Assembly (NCBI RefSeq): GCF_018614035.1
Contig: NZ_JAGGPA010000068.1
Coordinates: 1-50,480, forward strand
Direction of reading: 5' to 3'
DNA length: 50,480 nt
From: Streptomyces sp. ISL-96
Lineage (GTDB): Bacteria > Actinomycetota > Actinomycetes > Streptomycetales > Streptomycetaceae
Below, piece after piece: positions 15,931 through 24,874 of the stretch. Position 1 is the first letter of the stretch; every line of letters starts with the position of its first letter. Under the pieces are notes generated by a model. The model was not told where the DNA came from. It ran no database searches and was given only the letters and a program-made list of their open reading frames with translations. The translations under genes and the position numbers were made by a program.

Positions 15931-16893
15931 ATGCCCGCAGTAACCGTTGAGAACCCGCTGACCCTGCCGAAGGTCGCCGCGCCGAGTGACGCCGTAGCGC
16001 GTCCCGTGCTGGCCGTCACGACCGCTCCGGGCGGCTTCGAGGGCGAGGGCTTCCCGGTCCGCCGTGCCTTCGCCGGCATCAACTACAAGTACCTCGACCC
16101 GTTCATCATGATGGACCAGATGGGCGAGGTGGAGTATGCGCCGGGAGAGCCGAAGGGCACCCCCTGGCACCCCCACCGCGGCTTCGAGACGGTCACGTAC
16201 CTGATCGACGGCACCTTCGTCCACCAGGACAGCAACGGCGGCGGCGGCAGCATCCGGAACGGCGACACCCAGTGGATGACCGCCGGGGCCGGCATCCTCC
16301 ACATCGAGGCGCCGCCGGAGGCGCTGGTCGTGTCCGGCGGCCTGTTCCACGGCCTTCAGCTGTGGGTCAACCTGCCGGCCTCCGACAAGATGATGGCGCC
16401 CCGCTACCAGGACATCCGCGGCGGCCAGGTGCAGCTGCTGACATCCCCCGACGGCGGCGCGCTGCTCCGCGTCATCGCGGGCGAGCTGGACGGCCACGAG
16501 GGCCCCGGCATCACCCACACCCCCATCACGATGATCCACGCGACCCTGCGGCCGGGAGCCGAGATCACGCTGCCCTGGCGTGCGGACTTCAACGGCCTGG
16601 CGTACGTCCTGGCCGGGCGCGGCGCCGTCGGTACGGACCGCCGTCCCGTCCACAAGGGCCAGACCGCGGTCTTCGGCGACGGAGGCTCGCTGACCGTACG
16701 GGCGGACGAACACCAGGACTCCAACACCCCGGACCTGGAAGTCGTCCTCCTCGGCGGGCAGCCGATCCGGGAGCCGATGGCTCACTACGGGCCGTTCGTG
16801 ATGAACACCCAGGAAGAGCTGAAGATCGCCTTCGAGGACTTCCAGCGCGGCCGTCTCGGCACCATCCCGGCCGTCCACGGCATGGGCGAGTGA
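15931..16893 (+). CDS. Pirin family protein
   Basis: A 320-aa bicupin. The N-terminal cupin has PWHPHRGFETVTYLIDG, SIRNGDTQWMTAGAGILHIE and the family iron-ligand His residues (about residues 78-130). The pirin C-terminal domain spans about 190-290 (LGGQPIREPMAHYGPFVMN). Bacterial pirins include quercetinase-like dioxygenases and regulators; which applies is unknown. AAGGAGG sits 8 nt before the ATG. A GTTCAACTAAAGTGGAC stretch just upstream is AT-richer and may hold the promoter. Confidence 0.9.
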   Translation: MPAVTVENPLTLPKVAAPSDAVARPVLAVTTAPGGFEGEGFPVRRAFAGINYKYLDPFIMMDQMGEVEYAPGEPKGTPWHPHRGFETVTYLIDGTFVHQDSNGGGGSIRNGDTQWMTAGAGILHIEAPPEALVVSGGLFHGLQLWVNLPASDKMMAPRYQDIRGGQVQLLTSPDGGALLRVIAGELDGHEGPGITHTPITMIHATLRPGAEITLPWRADFNGLAYVLAGRGAVGTDRRPVHKGQTAVFGDGGSLTVRADEHQDSNTPDLEVVLLGGQPIREPMAHYGPFVMNTQEELKIAFEDFQRGRLGTIPAVHGMGE

Positions 16894-16927
16894 CGGACGA
16901 GTGACGAAGTAGAAGTCCCGTACCGAA

Positions 16928-16956
16928 CGCCCGGGTGACGAGTCGTCACCCGGGCG
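16928..16956 (+). terminator. Palindromic terminator after the pirin gene
   Basis: A 29-bp perfect odd palindrome: CGCCCGGGTGAC at 16928-16939 and GTCACCCGGGCG at 16945-16956, with GAGTC in the centre. It lies 35 nt after the stop codon. There is no U tract, as is common for streptomycete terminators. Confidence 0.7.
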
Positions 16957-17003
16957 GCCCCGTCCGGCGGGCCGCCCCGCGCCGTCCGTGATCCGCTGGG
17001 GCC

Positions 17004-18047
17004 GTGCACCCGACCCAGCCGCTCCTTCCCGAGCCCGCACGACGGGTCGCCGCCTGGTGTGTCGTCGCCCTGCTCGTCACCGGCGTCACGGCGGTGGGGA
17101 TCTGGCTGTGTGTCACCTTCAAGACCGCGGTCACCCCGGTCCTGCTCGCCATCCTCGGGACCGCGCTGCTCGGGCCCCTGCACCGGCGGCTCATCAAGAT
17201 GCGCCTGAACCGGTCGCTCGCCGCCATGCTGACCTGCGTCGCGGTCGTCGCCGTCGTGGGCGGCGCGGCGTACATCGTCGCCAGTGCGCTCGTCGAGACC
17301 GGCGACCAGATCCTCGCATCGCTCCGGCAGGCCGCCAGGGACCTGGCCAAGCACCTCGGCGCCGCCGGTACCTCCCTGGAGGACATGGCCCAGAACGCCA
17401 GGGAGCTCCTCGGCAAGTTCGGCGGCACCGCGGCCACCGGGCTGATCACCGGCCTCAGCGTCGTCGGCGAGGTGATCGCGATGGCCGTCCTGGCCCTGCT
17501 GCTGATCTTCTTCTTCCTCCGGGACTCCGACAAGGCCGCCGACACCCTGAAGTCGCTCGCGCCCGGCTCGACCGGCGACACCGTCGAAGCGATGGGCCGC
17601 CGCGCCTTCGAAGCCGTCGAGGGCTTCATGCGCGGTACGACGTTCATCGCGCTGATCGACGCCATCCTCATCACCGTCGGGCTGCTGGTCCTGCGAGTGC
17701 CCGGCGCGGTCGGCCTGGGCGCGCTCGTGTTCGTCGGCGCGTACATCCCCTACCTCGGCGCCTTCATCTCCGGCGCCGTCGCGGTGCTCGTCGCGCTCGC
17801 CGACCGGGGGTTCGTGATCGCGCTGTGGGCGTTCGGGGTCGTACTCGCCGTACAGATGATTGAGGGGCACGTCCTCCAGCCCATGATCCAGAGCCGGACC
17901 GTGCAGATGCACCCGGCCGTGGTGATGCTCGCGATCACCGCCGGCGCGTCCGTCGCGGGCATCCTCGGGATGCTGCTCGCCGTGCCGCTGACGGCGGCGG
18001 TCTTCGGCGTGATCGGAGAGATGCGCAGGCATTACGAGCAGGCCTGA
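17004..18047 (+). CDS. AI-2E family transporter
   Basis: A 347-aa membrane protein with about 7-8 hydrophobic helices. The N-terminal pair is at ~15-60, a long amphipathic loop follows (~85-140), and the C-terminal helices include the family block GALVFVGAYIPYLGAFISGAVAVLVAL (split here around residues 240-265) and EGHVLQPMIQSR. The family (also called PerM/YdiK/TqsA-like) covers autoinducer-2 exporters, Na+/H+ antiporters and uncharacterised members; the substrate is not predictable. GTG start at 17004. No obvious co-transcribed partner. Confidence 0.85.
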   Translation: MHPTQPLLPEPARRVAAWCVVALLVTGVTAVGIWLCVTFKTAVTPVLLAILGTALLGPLHRRLIKMRLNRSLAAMLTCVAVVAVVGGAAYIVASALVETGDQILASLRQAARDLAKHLGAAGTSLEDMAQNARELLGKFGGTAATGLITGLSVVGEVIAMAVLALLLIFFFLRDSDKAADTLKSLAPGSTGDTVEAMGRRAFEAVEGFMRGTTFIALIDAILITVGLLVLRVPGAVGLGALVFVGAYIPYLGAFISGAVAVLVALADRGFVIALWAFGVVLAVQMIEGHVLQPMIQSRTVQMHPAVVMLAITAGASVAGILGMLLAVPLTAAVFGVIGEMRRHYEQA

Positions 18048-18173
18048 GGGTGGAAGCCGGTCCGTGTCCGGTCGTCGTGGCGGCCGACGGTGGCCGGGTT
18101 GTCGAACAGCGGCGGCCGGAAAGCCCTGAGCATGCGGCCGCCTCCAGGCAGTGCCACAGTGCCAGGAGCAGGC

Positions 18174-20336
18174 CTACAGGGCCCGCTCGCCGTCGCCGTC
18201 CTCACCGAGGTGGCCGTCCTCACCGAGGTCGCCGTCCTCGTAGAGCTCGAACCAGATCGACTTGCCCTCGCCCCTCGGGTCCACACCCCACGCGTCCGCG
18301 AGCATCTCCATCAGGATGAGCCCGCGCCCGCTGGACGCCATCTCCCCCGGGCGCCGCTTGTGCGGCAGCTCGTCGCTGGAGTCCGTCACCTCGACCCTCA
18401 GCCGCCGTACGCCCGGATCACCCGTCGCCTCCGCCACCAGCAGCGCGTCGCCGTCCGTGTGTACGAGCACGTTGGTGACCATCTCCGAGACCATCAGCAC
18501 GGCCGCGTCGAGCTGTTCCCCGTCCGCCCAGTCGTGCAGCAGGTCCCGCAGCTGCTGCCGGGCGGTGGCGATACGTTCCGGCTCGGCCTGGGCCACGGAC
18601 ATCGCCGTACGCCGCACCGGGGCCACCGTCACCGTCGAGCCGGGGCCGCAGCCGCACCCGTCGCCCTCGCGGCACAGCAGCAGCACGGCGATGTCGTCCT
18701 CGCGGCGGTCCACGAGCGGGCCCGTGGTGTGGTGCGAGGAGGGGCCGTGCACGCCCGACACGAGGGCGTCGGCGAGCTTCTCCAGGCTGTCGCCGGTGTG
18801 CTCCTCCATGATCCTGCGGAGCCTGGCCCAGCCGGTGTCCAGGTCGTGGCCGCCGGTCTCGATGAGGCCGTCCGTACAGATCATGATCGTCTCGCCCGGT
18901 TCGAGGACGAGCCGCGTCGTCGGATAGTCCGTGTCCGGCACGATGCCCAGCGGCAGGCCGCCCGCCGTCGGCCGGACGAGCACCGTCCCGTCGCCGAGGC
19001 GCACCGCCGGTTCGGGGTGACCCGCGCGGGCGATGTCGAGGAGCCCGGTGGCGGGGTCGGCCTCGATGTAGAGGCAGGTCGCGAAGCGCGGGCTGGAGTA
19101 GTCGCCGGGGTCGTAGGTGTCCGCCCCTGGAAAATCATGCAGCCCGTGCAGGAAGCGGGAGGCGCGGGAGAGGACCGCGTCCGGCCGGTGGCCCTCGGAG
19201 GCGTACGCGCGAAGGGCGATCCGCAGCTGGCCCATCAGGCTGGCGGCCCGTACGTCATGCCCCTGTACGTCCCCGATGACCAGGGCTATTCGTCCGCTGG
19301 GCAGCGGGATCATGTCGTACCAGTCGCCGCCGACCTGGAGTCCGCCGCCGGTCGGCACGTATCGCGCGGCCACCGTCATGCCGGGGATCTCCGGCCCCAG
19401 CGTCGGCATCATCGACCGCTGGAGACCCAGCGAAAGCGCCCGCTCGTTCTCGGCCACCGAGGCCCGCTCCAGCGCCTGCGCGAGCATCCTGGCGACCGTC
19501 GCCAGCACGGAGCGCTCGTCGGGGGTGAACGCCACGGGGTGCGCGAAGCCCGCCATCCAGGCGCCCATGGTGCGCCCGGCCACCGTCAGCGGTACGAAGG
19601 CCCAGGAGCGGCGCTCGGCGTTGCGGGCGAGGGGGCGGCCGGCGGGGTAGCGGCGGCTGTACTCCTCGGGGGAGGTCAGATAGATGGCCCGCCCGGTCCG
19701 TACGACCTCCGGGGCGGGATGGTCCGTATCCAGCAGCATGTCGGCGAACGGGAGCTCGTCGTCGGGGCCGTACCCGTGGTGGCCCAGGACCGTGATCCGC
19801 CCGCCGGACGAACCGAAGACGGCGAGACTGTCCGGCGAGAAACCGGGCATCGACAGGGAAGCCGCGACCCGCAGTACCTCCGCCGTGGACCGCGCCTCCG
19901 CGAGCGCTCGTCCCGCGTCCAGCAGGAACGCCTCGCGGGAGCGGCGCCAGTCACCGGTGACGGGGGTGTGCGCGGCGGCGCCCGGCCGGGGCTCGGCGAC
20001 CTCCTGGAGGGTGCCGAAGAGCTGATAGTCGTTGCCGTCGATGACCGGCTTGGAGCGGCTGCGTACGGTCCTGAGCAGCCGTCCTTCCGTATCCATGACC
20101 CGGAGCCGGGCCTCGGCGAGGGTGCCTTCGGCGACCGCGAGGTTCACGACGCCGTTGATCTCGTTCCAGTCGACCGGATGGAAACGCGAGCGTACGGCGG
20201 CCTCGGGCAGCGCCACGGGCTCGGCGGGCAGCCCGAGGAGCCGGGCGGCCTCCGCGTCGAGCGTGACGACCCCGGATGCGTTGTCCCAGCGCCACATGCC
20301 GGTTGCGATGGCGGCCAGGATGTCCTCGGTACGCAT
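18174..20336 (-). CDS. PAS-GAF-PP2C(SpoIIE)-HATPase multidomain phosphatase
   Basis: A 720-aa signalling protein from the ATG at 20336 (MRTEDILAAI). Order: PAS (~1-110, MWRWDNASGVVTLD), GAF (~140-305), SpoIIE/PP2C phosphatase (~325-560: GGDWYDMIPLPSGRIALVIGD and DGLIETGGHDLD, whose Asp residues bind Mn/Mg), and HATPase_c (~610-705: VLMVSEMVTNVLVHTDGDAL and SSGRGLILMEMLADAWG). It would dephosphorylate anti-anti-sigma factors and may itself act as an anti-sigma kinase. The C-terminal tail has an acidic repeat (DGDLGEDGHLGEDGDG). A frame extension to 21299 runs antisense into aspS and was rejected. Confidence 0.9.
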   Translation of the reverse strand: MRTEDILAAIATGMWRWDNASGVVTLDAEAARLLGLPAEPVALPEAAVRSRFHPVDWNEINGVVNLAVAEGTLAEARLRVMDTEGRLLRTVRSRSKPVIDGNDYQLFGTLQEVAEPRPGAAAHTPVTGDWRRSREAFLLDAGRALAEARSTAEVLRVAASLSMPGFSPDSLAVFGSSGGRITVLGHHGYGPDDELPFADMLLDTDHPAPEVVRTGRAIYLTSPEEYSRRYPAGRPLARNAERRSWAFVPLTVAGRTMGAWMAGFAHPVAFTPDERSVLATVARMLAQALERASVAENERALSLGLQRSMMPTLGPEIPGMTVAARYVPTGGGLQVGGDWYDMIPLPSGRIALVIGDVQGHDVRAASLMGQLRIALRAYASEGHRPDAVLSRASRFLHGLHDFPGADTYDPGDYSSPRFATCLYIEADPATGLLDIARAGHPEPAVRLGDGTVLVRPTAGGLPLGIVPDTDYPTTRLVLEPGETIMICTDGLIETGGHDLDTGWARLRRIMEEHTGDSLEKLADALVSGVHGPSSHHTTGPLVDRREDDIAVLLLCREGDGCGCGPGSTVTVAPVRRTAMSVAQAEPERIATARQQLRDLLHDWADGEQLDAAVLMVSEMVTNVLVHTDGDALLVAEATGDPGVRRLRVEVTDSSDELPHKRRPGEMASSGRGLILMEMLADAWGVDPRGEGKSIWFELYEDGDLGEDGHLGEDGDGERAL

Positions 20337-20419
20337 TGCTTCATCTTTACAGGTCGCGGCCGGACCGGCTGTGCGAGTGCCCCTACGACCTCTCCCGTAC
20401 GGCAAAGAGAAACGGCAAA

Positions 20420-20447
20420 TTAAACGGGATGCGCCGGGCGGTAACCT
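20420..20447 (+). promoter_or_regulatory. Candidate aspS promoter
   Basis: TTAAAC (20420-20425), 16 bp, then TAACCT (20442-20447). The -10 resembles TANNNT. Predicted start near 20455, giving a ~40-nt leader before the aspS ATG. The sequence is locally AT-rich compared with its surroundings. No leader large or structured enough for a T-box was seen. Confidence 0.4.
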
Positions 20448-20492
20448 TGAGTGCTCCGACAACCCCGAATCCCGAAGGCTGGATGAACGACG

Positions 20493-22259
20493 ATGCATCG
20501 GTACAGGTCCCACACCTGCGGCGAGCTCCGCGCCTCTGACGTCGACACCGACGTCCGGCTGAGCGGCTGGCTGCACAATCGTCGAGACCTGGGCGGCATC
20601 CTCTTCATCGATCTGCGCGATCACTACGGCATCACGCAGCTCGTCGCCCGCCCCGGCACCCCCGCGTACGACGCCCTCGACAAGCTCAACAAGGAGTCGG
20701 TCGTCCGCGTCGACGGCCGGGTCGTCTCGCGCGGCGCCGACAACGTCAACCCGGACCTGCCGACCGGCGAGATCGAGGTCGAGGTCTCCGAGGTCGAGCT
20801 GCTGGGCGCGTCGCAGCAGCTGCCGTTCCAGATCAACACGGACGACGGGGTGGGCGAGGAGCGACGCCTGGAGTACCGCTTCCTCGACCTGCGGCGCGAG
20901 CGCATGCACCGCAACATCATGCTGCGTACGGCCGTCATCTCGGCCATCCGTCACAAGATGACGGCGCTCGGCTTCAACGAGATGGCGACGCCGATCCTGA
21001 CGGCGACGTCCCCCGAGGGCGCCCGCGACTTCGTGGTCCCCTCCCGCCTGAACCCCGGCAAGTTCTACGCGCTCCCCCAGGCCCCGCAGCAGTTCAAGCA
21101 GCTGCTGATGATCTCGGGCTTCGACCGCTACTTCCAGATCGCGCCGTGCTTCCGCGACGAGGACGCCCGCGCGGACCGCTCGCCGGGCGAGTTCTACCAG
21201 CTCGACGTGGAGATGAGCTTCGTCGAGCAGGAGGACGTCTTCCAGCCGATCGAGAAGCTGATGACCGAGCTCTTCGAGGAGTTCGGCAACGGCCGCCACG
21301 TCACGTCACCCTTCCCCCGCATCCCCTTCCGCGAGGCGATGCTGAAGTACGGCAACGACAAGCCCGACCTGCGCGCCAAGCTGGAGCTCGTCGACATCTC
21401 CGACGTCTTCGCGGGCTCGGAGTTCAAGGCCTTCGCCGGCAAGCACGTCCGCGCGCTGCCGGTGCCGGACACGGCGGGCCAGTCGCGGAAGTTCTTCGAC
21501 GGCCTCGGCGACTACGCCGTGGAGCACGGCGCGAAGGGCCTGGCCTGGGTGCGCGTGGCCGAGGACGGTTCACTCACCGGCCCGATCGCCAAGTTCCTCA
21601 CCGAGGAGAACGTCAAGGTCCTCACCGAGCGCCTCTCCCTGGCCCCCGGCCACGCGGTCTTCTTCGGCGCGGGTGAGTTCGACGAGGTCTCGAAGATCAT
21701 GTCGGCGGTCCGCGTCGAGGCGGCCAAGCGCGCCGGTCACTTCGAGGAGGGCGTCTTCCGGTTCTGCTGGATCGTCGACTTCCCGATGTACGAGAAGGAC
21801 GAGCTGACGGGGAAGATCGACTTCTCGCACAACCCCTTCTCGATGCCGCAGGGCGGCCTTGAGGCCCTGGAGACCCAGGACCCGCTGGACATCCTGGGCT
21901 GGCAGTACGACATCGTCTGCAACGGCGTGGAGCTGTCCTCCGGCGCGATCCGGAACCACGAGCCCGAGATCATGTTCAAGGCGTTCGAGATCGCGGGTTA
22001 CGACAAGGAGACCGTCGAGCGCGAGTTCGCCGGCATGCTCCGCGCCTTCGAGTTCGGCGCCCCGCCGCACGGTGGCATCGCCCCGGGCATCGACCGCATC
22101 GTGATGCTGCTGGCCGACGAGCCGAACATCCGCGAGACGATCGCCTTCCCGCTCAACGGCAACGCGCAGGACCTGATGATGGGCGCACCGACGACCCTGG
22201 ACGAGGCGCGCCTGCGGGAGCTGAACATTCAGCTGCGGAAGCCGGTTTCGGACAAGTAG
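20493..22259 (+). CDS. aspS: Aspartate--tRNA ligase
   Basis: A 588-aa class II aminoacyl-tRNA synthetase that charges tRNA-Asp in the cytoplasm. The OB-fold anticodon-binding domain is at ~1-105 (VRLSGWLHNRRDLGGILFIDL). Motif 2 is FRDEDARADRSPGEFYQLD, the bacterial GAD insertion follows (~290-420), and motif 3 is GGIAPGIDRIVMLL near the C-terminus. Length is right for bacterial-type AspRS. Many actinobacterial AspRS enzymes are non-discriminating, but here that cannot be judged from sequence alone. A very long palindrome follows 14 nt after the stop. Confidence 0.97.
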   Translation: MHRYRSHTCGELRASDVDTDVRLSGWLHNRRDLGGILFIDLRDHYGITQLVARPGTPAYDALDKLNKESVVRVDGRVVSRGADNVNPDLPTGEIEVEVSEVELLGASQQLPFQINTDDGVGEERRLEYRFLDLRRERMHRNIMLRTAVISAIRHKMTALGFNEMATPILTATSPEGARDFVVPSRLNPGKFYALPQAPQQFKQLLMISGFDRYFQIAPCFRDEDARADRSPGEFYQLDVEMSFVEQEDVFQPIEKLMTELFEEFGNGRHVTSPFPRIPFREAMLKYGNDKPDLRAKLELVDISDVFAGSEFKAFAGKHVRALPVPDTAGQSRKFFDGLGDYAVEHGAKGLAWVRVAEDGSLTGPIAKFLTEENVKVLTERLSLAPGHAVFFGAGEFDEVSKIMSAVRVEAAKRAGHFEEGVFRFCWIVDFPMYEKDELTGKIDFSHNPFSMPQGGLEALETQDPLDILGWQYDIVCNGVELSSGAIRNHEPEIMFKAFEIAGYDKETVEREFAGMLRAFEFGAPPHGGIAPGIDRIVMLLADEPNIRETIAFPLNGNAQDLMMGAPTTLDEARLRELNIQLRKPVSDK

Positions 22260-22273
22260 TGCGGTAGCTGTCG

Positions 22274-22353
22274 AAGCGATACGTAGCGATACGAGGAAGG
22301 GGCTCGGAACCGATCGGTTCCGAGCCCCTTCCTCGTATCGCTACGTATCGCTT
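22274..22353. terminator. 80-bp perfect palindrome after aspS (probable terminator)
   Basis: A 40-bp arm (22274-22313) is the exact reverse complement of 22314-22353, centred on CGATCG with no spacer. The arm begins AAGCGATACGTAGCGATACG, a near-tandem GCGATACG pair, and ends GGGGCTCGGAACCGA. Mismatches begin directly outside. It is 14 nt after aspS. As RNA it gives an unusually long stem with at most a 4-nt loop (GATC). Read from either side it is a bidirectional terminator; it could also form a DNA cruciform. Confidence 0.8.
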
Positions 22354-22400
22354 TCGGGTTGCCGGCGCGCCGTAGGCAACCCGATCGGTCCCCCAGCGCG

Positions 22401-22606
22401 TTGAACGGTAGTGAAGGACCGACGAACAGGGGCGGCGGCGACAGGGACTTCGAGGAGTTCGTCGCCGTGCGCGGGCTCCGGCTGCTGCGGGTCGCCTGGC
22501 TGCTGCCGGCGACGCACATCTCGCGTCTCGCGGAGGACGGCTGGGTCCGCTACCCGGGCGGGACTCGGTCACGTTCGGCAGCAAGAAGACGAAGGGCAGG
22601 AAATGA
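22401..22606 (+). pseudogene. Remnant of a SigE-family RNA polymerase sigma factor
   Basis: Frame 1 encodes a sigma region 2-like start, DFEEFVAVRGLRLLRVAWLL (22444-22503). It then shifts into another frame reading AGDAHLA, as expected in GDxHLAEDL. That frame runs directly into a tail ending DSVTFGSKKTKGRK with TGA at 22604-22606. The ~100-130 codons expected between (rest of regions 2 to 4) are missing, so this is an internally deleted gene. Its stop overlaps the ATG of the lipoprotein gene (ATGA), showing that the two were a translationally coupled pair. The original start is uncertain. Confidence 0.6.
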
Positions 22607-23412
22607 AGCGCCGGAACCGAACCAAGGCGCCGCTGACCGTGCTGCTGACGGCCGCCGCGCTGCTGGCGACGGGCTGCGGGACCGCTACCGACCGCGCTTC
22701 GCGCGAGGTCGCCGAACGCGGCGCCCCCGCGCACGAGGTGTCGGGGGGCAAGGCCGGCAAGGCGGGCAAGGCCGCGCCGGAACGGCGGAGGTTGCCCGGC
22801 CGACTCCTCAGCCCTGCGGCCCAGGCCCTTCCGGGCCTGGGCCCCAAAACCCTGGGCCTGGTCCCGGAGGACACCCGGCAGGCGCTCGTCGTCACAGGTG
22901 AGGGCCGAGACAAGAACCGGGGCACGGCGGTCCTCTACGAGCGCGAACGCCCCGGCGCCGCGTGGCGGCCGGGCGAGCGCTGGCCGACCCACAACGCCGT
23001 GCGCGGCTGGACGGACAAACACGTCCAGGGGGATCTGCGCTCCCCGATCGGCGTCTTCACTCTCACGGACGCGGGCGGCCTGCTCCCCGACCCCGGCACG
23101 AAACTGACGTACGACACGGGCCCCGCGTTCACCGTCACCGGCAACGGCTCCCGGGGCGAACCGCTGGCGGGCTCGTTCGATTACGTCATCGCCATCAACT
23201 ACAACCGCAAGCCCGGCACCACCCCTCTGGACTGGACACGCCCGTTGGGACCCGGCCGGGGCGGCGGAATCTGGCTGCATGTGGACCATGAGGGCCCGAC
23301 GCAGGGCTGCGTCTCCTTCAAGCGGCCCGTGATGAAGCACCTCCTACGCACCATCGACCCGTCAAAGAACCCGGTGGTGGTGATGGGCGACGAGGCATCG
23401 CTGCGACGCTGA
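22603..23412 (+). CDS. L,D-transpeptidase-like lipoprotein
   Basis: A 269-aa secreted lipoprotein. A basic N-terminus and hydrophobic segment end in the lipobox LLATGC (lipid-modified C25). A Gly/Lys linker (GGKAGKAGKAAP) and a YkuD-like domain (~85-265) follow. The catalytic-type motif HVDHEGPTQGC ends at C236, with H226 and H229 before it. Such enzymes cross-link peptidoglycan or hydrolyse cell-wall bonds. The start overlaps the stop of the broken sigma factor gene; AGGGCAGG precedes the ATG. If translation depended on coupling, the loss of the upstream reading frame may reduce expression. Confidence 0.85.
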   Translation: MKRRNRTKAPLTVLLTAAALLATGCGTATDRASREVAERGAPAHEVSGGKAGKAGKAAPERRRLPGRLLSPAAQALPGLGPKTLGLVPEDTRQALVVTGEGRDKNRGTAVLYERERPGAAWRPGERWPTHNAVRGWTDKHVQGDLRSPIGVFTLTDAGGLLPDPGTKLTYDTGPAFTVTGNGSRGEPLAGSFDYVIAINYNRKPGTTPLDWTRPLGPGRGGGIWLHVDHEGPTQGCVSFKRPVMKHLLRTIDPSKNPVVVMGDEASLRR

Positions 23413-23471
23413 GTCACACGCTTTCGGGGGCGAGTGAGGGGGGCTCCGGGCGCCCCGGGCCGTTGGTCGCG

Positions 23472-23613
23472 TCTGCGACGGGGGCCGCCACTCGTAAGTG
23501 TGGCGGCGGAGGCCCCCGGGGGAGCCCACGGGGAAGGCCCGGCGATTGGCCGCTGTATCGCTGCCGCCCGAGGGTGTGTGGGTGGGGCGCATGAGCTCTA
23601 GGCCCGGACTTCG
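23472..23613 (+). repeat. Dispersed repeat R1, copy 1
   Basis: Contains the hairpin GCCGCCAC-TCGTAAGT-GTGGCGGC, then GGGGGAGCCCACGGGGAA, and ends TCTAGGCCCGGACTTCGC. A second copy lies in the same orientation at 50246-50480. Short open frames across it (for example 23362-23847 minus) are peptide readings of the repeat and not credible genes. Confidence 0.7.
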
Positions 23614-23764
23614 CGGGTCGCTGAAAAGGTTCGCCGCAGCGGCTCTTCGGCGTCCGAACCCGACCGGATCGGACCGGCATTGCGATCGCCGTTGCGGACC
23701 GGACTGAGCGGCGATCGGTCGTGACCAGTTGATCTTCACGATCGGGTGACCTGCGAAGTACGGG

Positions 23765-24010
23765 TCTAGGGGGCGGTGCGGCCCCAGACTCAGCGACTGC
23801 GGGAACGGCCGCTGGTGCGACATTCCCATTCCCACGCACACGACCACCCACGGCGGCGGCGGGTTGGCCGACCGGGCCGACGTGCGGGCTCATGACTGCG
23901 CGGGTGGGGCGCGACAGTTGAATGGGGCGACTCGGGCCGGTAGGGCGTCCACCCCGGCCGGGGATCGGCGGAGCCTCAAGCACGTTGCTGATGTGCGTGT
24001 GTGGTGGCGC
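23765..24010 (+). repeat. Dispersed repeat R2, copy A (inverted partner at 28258-28499)
   Basis: About 245 bp, roughly three-quarters identical by eye to the reverse complement of 28258-28499. Shared blocks include CATTCCCACGCA, AGTTGAATGGGG and GTTGCTGATGTG. The copies bracket the 4.2 kb with the decayed IS, the group II intron and the acetyltransferase gene. The left edge (GCGAAGTACGGGTCTAGG, 23753-23770) is an inverted version of the R1 end. Confidence 0.65.
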
Positions 24011-24521
24011 ACCGAATACCGAGGCGCGAACCCAGCACGTCATGCATGCGGCGGCTGGCAAGGGCTACGTCGGGGCTCACGTGAACCGAAACACTCCCGC
24101 GGTGACCGAAGACGCTGCGCGTGCGACGGGTGGGACTGCCGGGGCGATGTCATTCGCCAAGTGCTGGGTTAATCGCGTTGCGACGCCCGTATCAAGCCGA
24201 TGCTGCTCGGCCCGCCCGGCCGCGTCACGTCTCCTTTCCGTCACGCTGCCAGCCCGGACGCCCACCGGTCCGCAGGGATCGCGCTCGACGGCACCGCGCC
24301 TCGACTGGGGCAGCCGAAGCGGTTGCGGTCGCTGGGGCTGGCGGGCCGTCAGGCATCAGCGTCCGGTGGCGCGCCATGAAACCGGCACGTGACGCATGTC
24401 GCGCCCTTCCTGATACGCCGAAAATAGGTCAAATGGGATCCCGGTGTTCGTCTTCTGCCGGGTTCGTTCCATCCCAACGGCTGGGGTCTGTTGCGAAAAT
24501 GGATCTTGTTAGCTGAACCCC
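24011..24521. other. Non-coding or decayed stretch
   Basis: About 510 bp with no gene I can support. Frames are open only by GC bias and match nothing I recognise. Composition is less biased than the flanks near 24395-24520, where a GTCTGTTGCGAAAA sequence resembles IS termini, but no matching inverted end was found after the transposase remnant. Confidence 0.5.
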
Positions 24522-24874
24522 ACGTCCCGTGGGATCGGGCTACGAGCTGTTCCGACGCTGGCAGCGGGCCGGGATGTGGGCGAAGGATCCTCGCACGGCT
24601 CCAGGCCGAAGCGGACGCCAAGGGCTTGATCACTTCGGACGTCAACGTCGACTCCACGGTGTGCAGGGCCCACCAGCTGGGCGGCCTTCTGTCGTGATCA
24701 CGGCCGGACAGCGGGGCGACCCCCCGCAGTTCGGGCCGGTCCTGGAAGCGATCCGGGGCCCCCGGCTCGGGCTCGGCAGGCCGCGCGGAATCAAGGCCAC
24801 GATTCCGGTCCCGGCGGACCGTGTCCGCAACCAAGCGGCGGCACGCGGTTGAGTGCGGGATCAACCGGCTCAAG
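24522..24874 (+). pseudogene. IS5-family transposase remnant, 5' exon side
   Basis: Pieces of an IS5-type DDE transposase in shifting frames: YELFRRWQRAGMWAK, then RILARLQAEADAKGLITSDV and NVDSTVCRAHQ, then VITAGQRGDPPQFGPVLEAI, then RGIKATIPVPADRVRNQ, and finally RHAVECGINRLK. Several internal segments are deleted and at least two frameshifts are present, so no protein can be made. It stops at a Lys codon (AAG, 24872-24874), where the group II intron begins. The last 14 bases hold IBS2 (TCAACC, 24861-24866) and IBS1 (CTCAAG, 24869-24874). Confidence 0.85.

Noticed and set aside
20337..21299. N-terminal extension of the PAS-GAF-PP2C protein by 321 residues
   Set aside because: It runs antisense through aspS and across its promoter; the protein pattern begins at the ATG at 20336.
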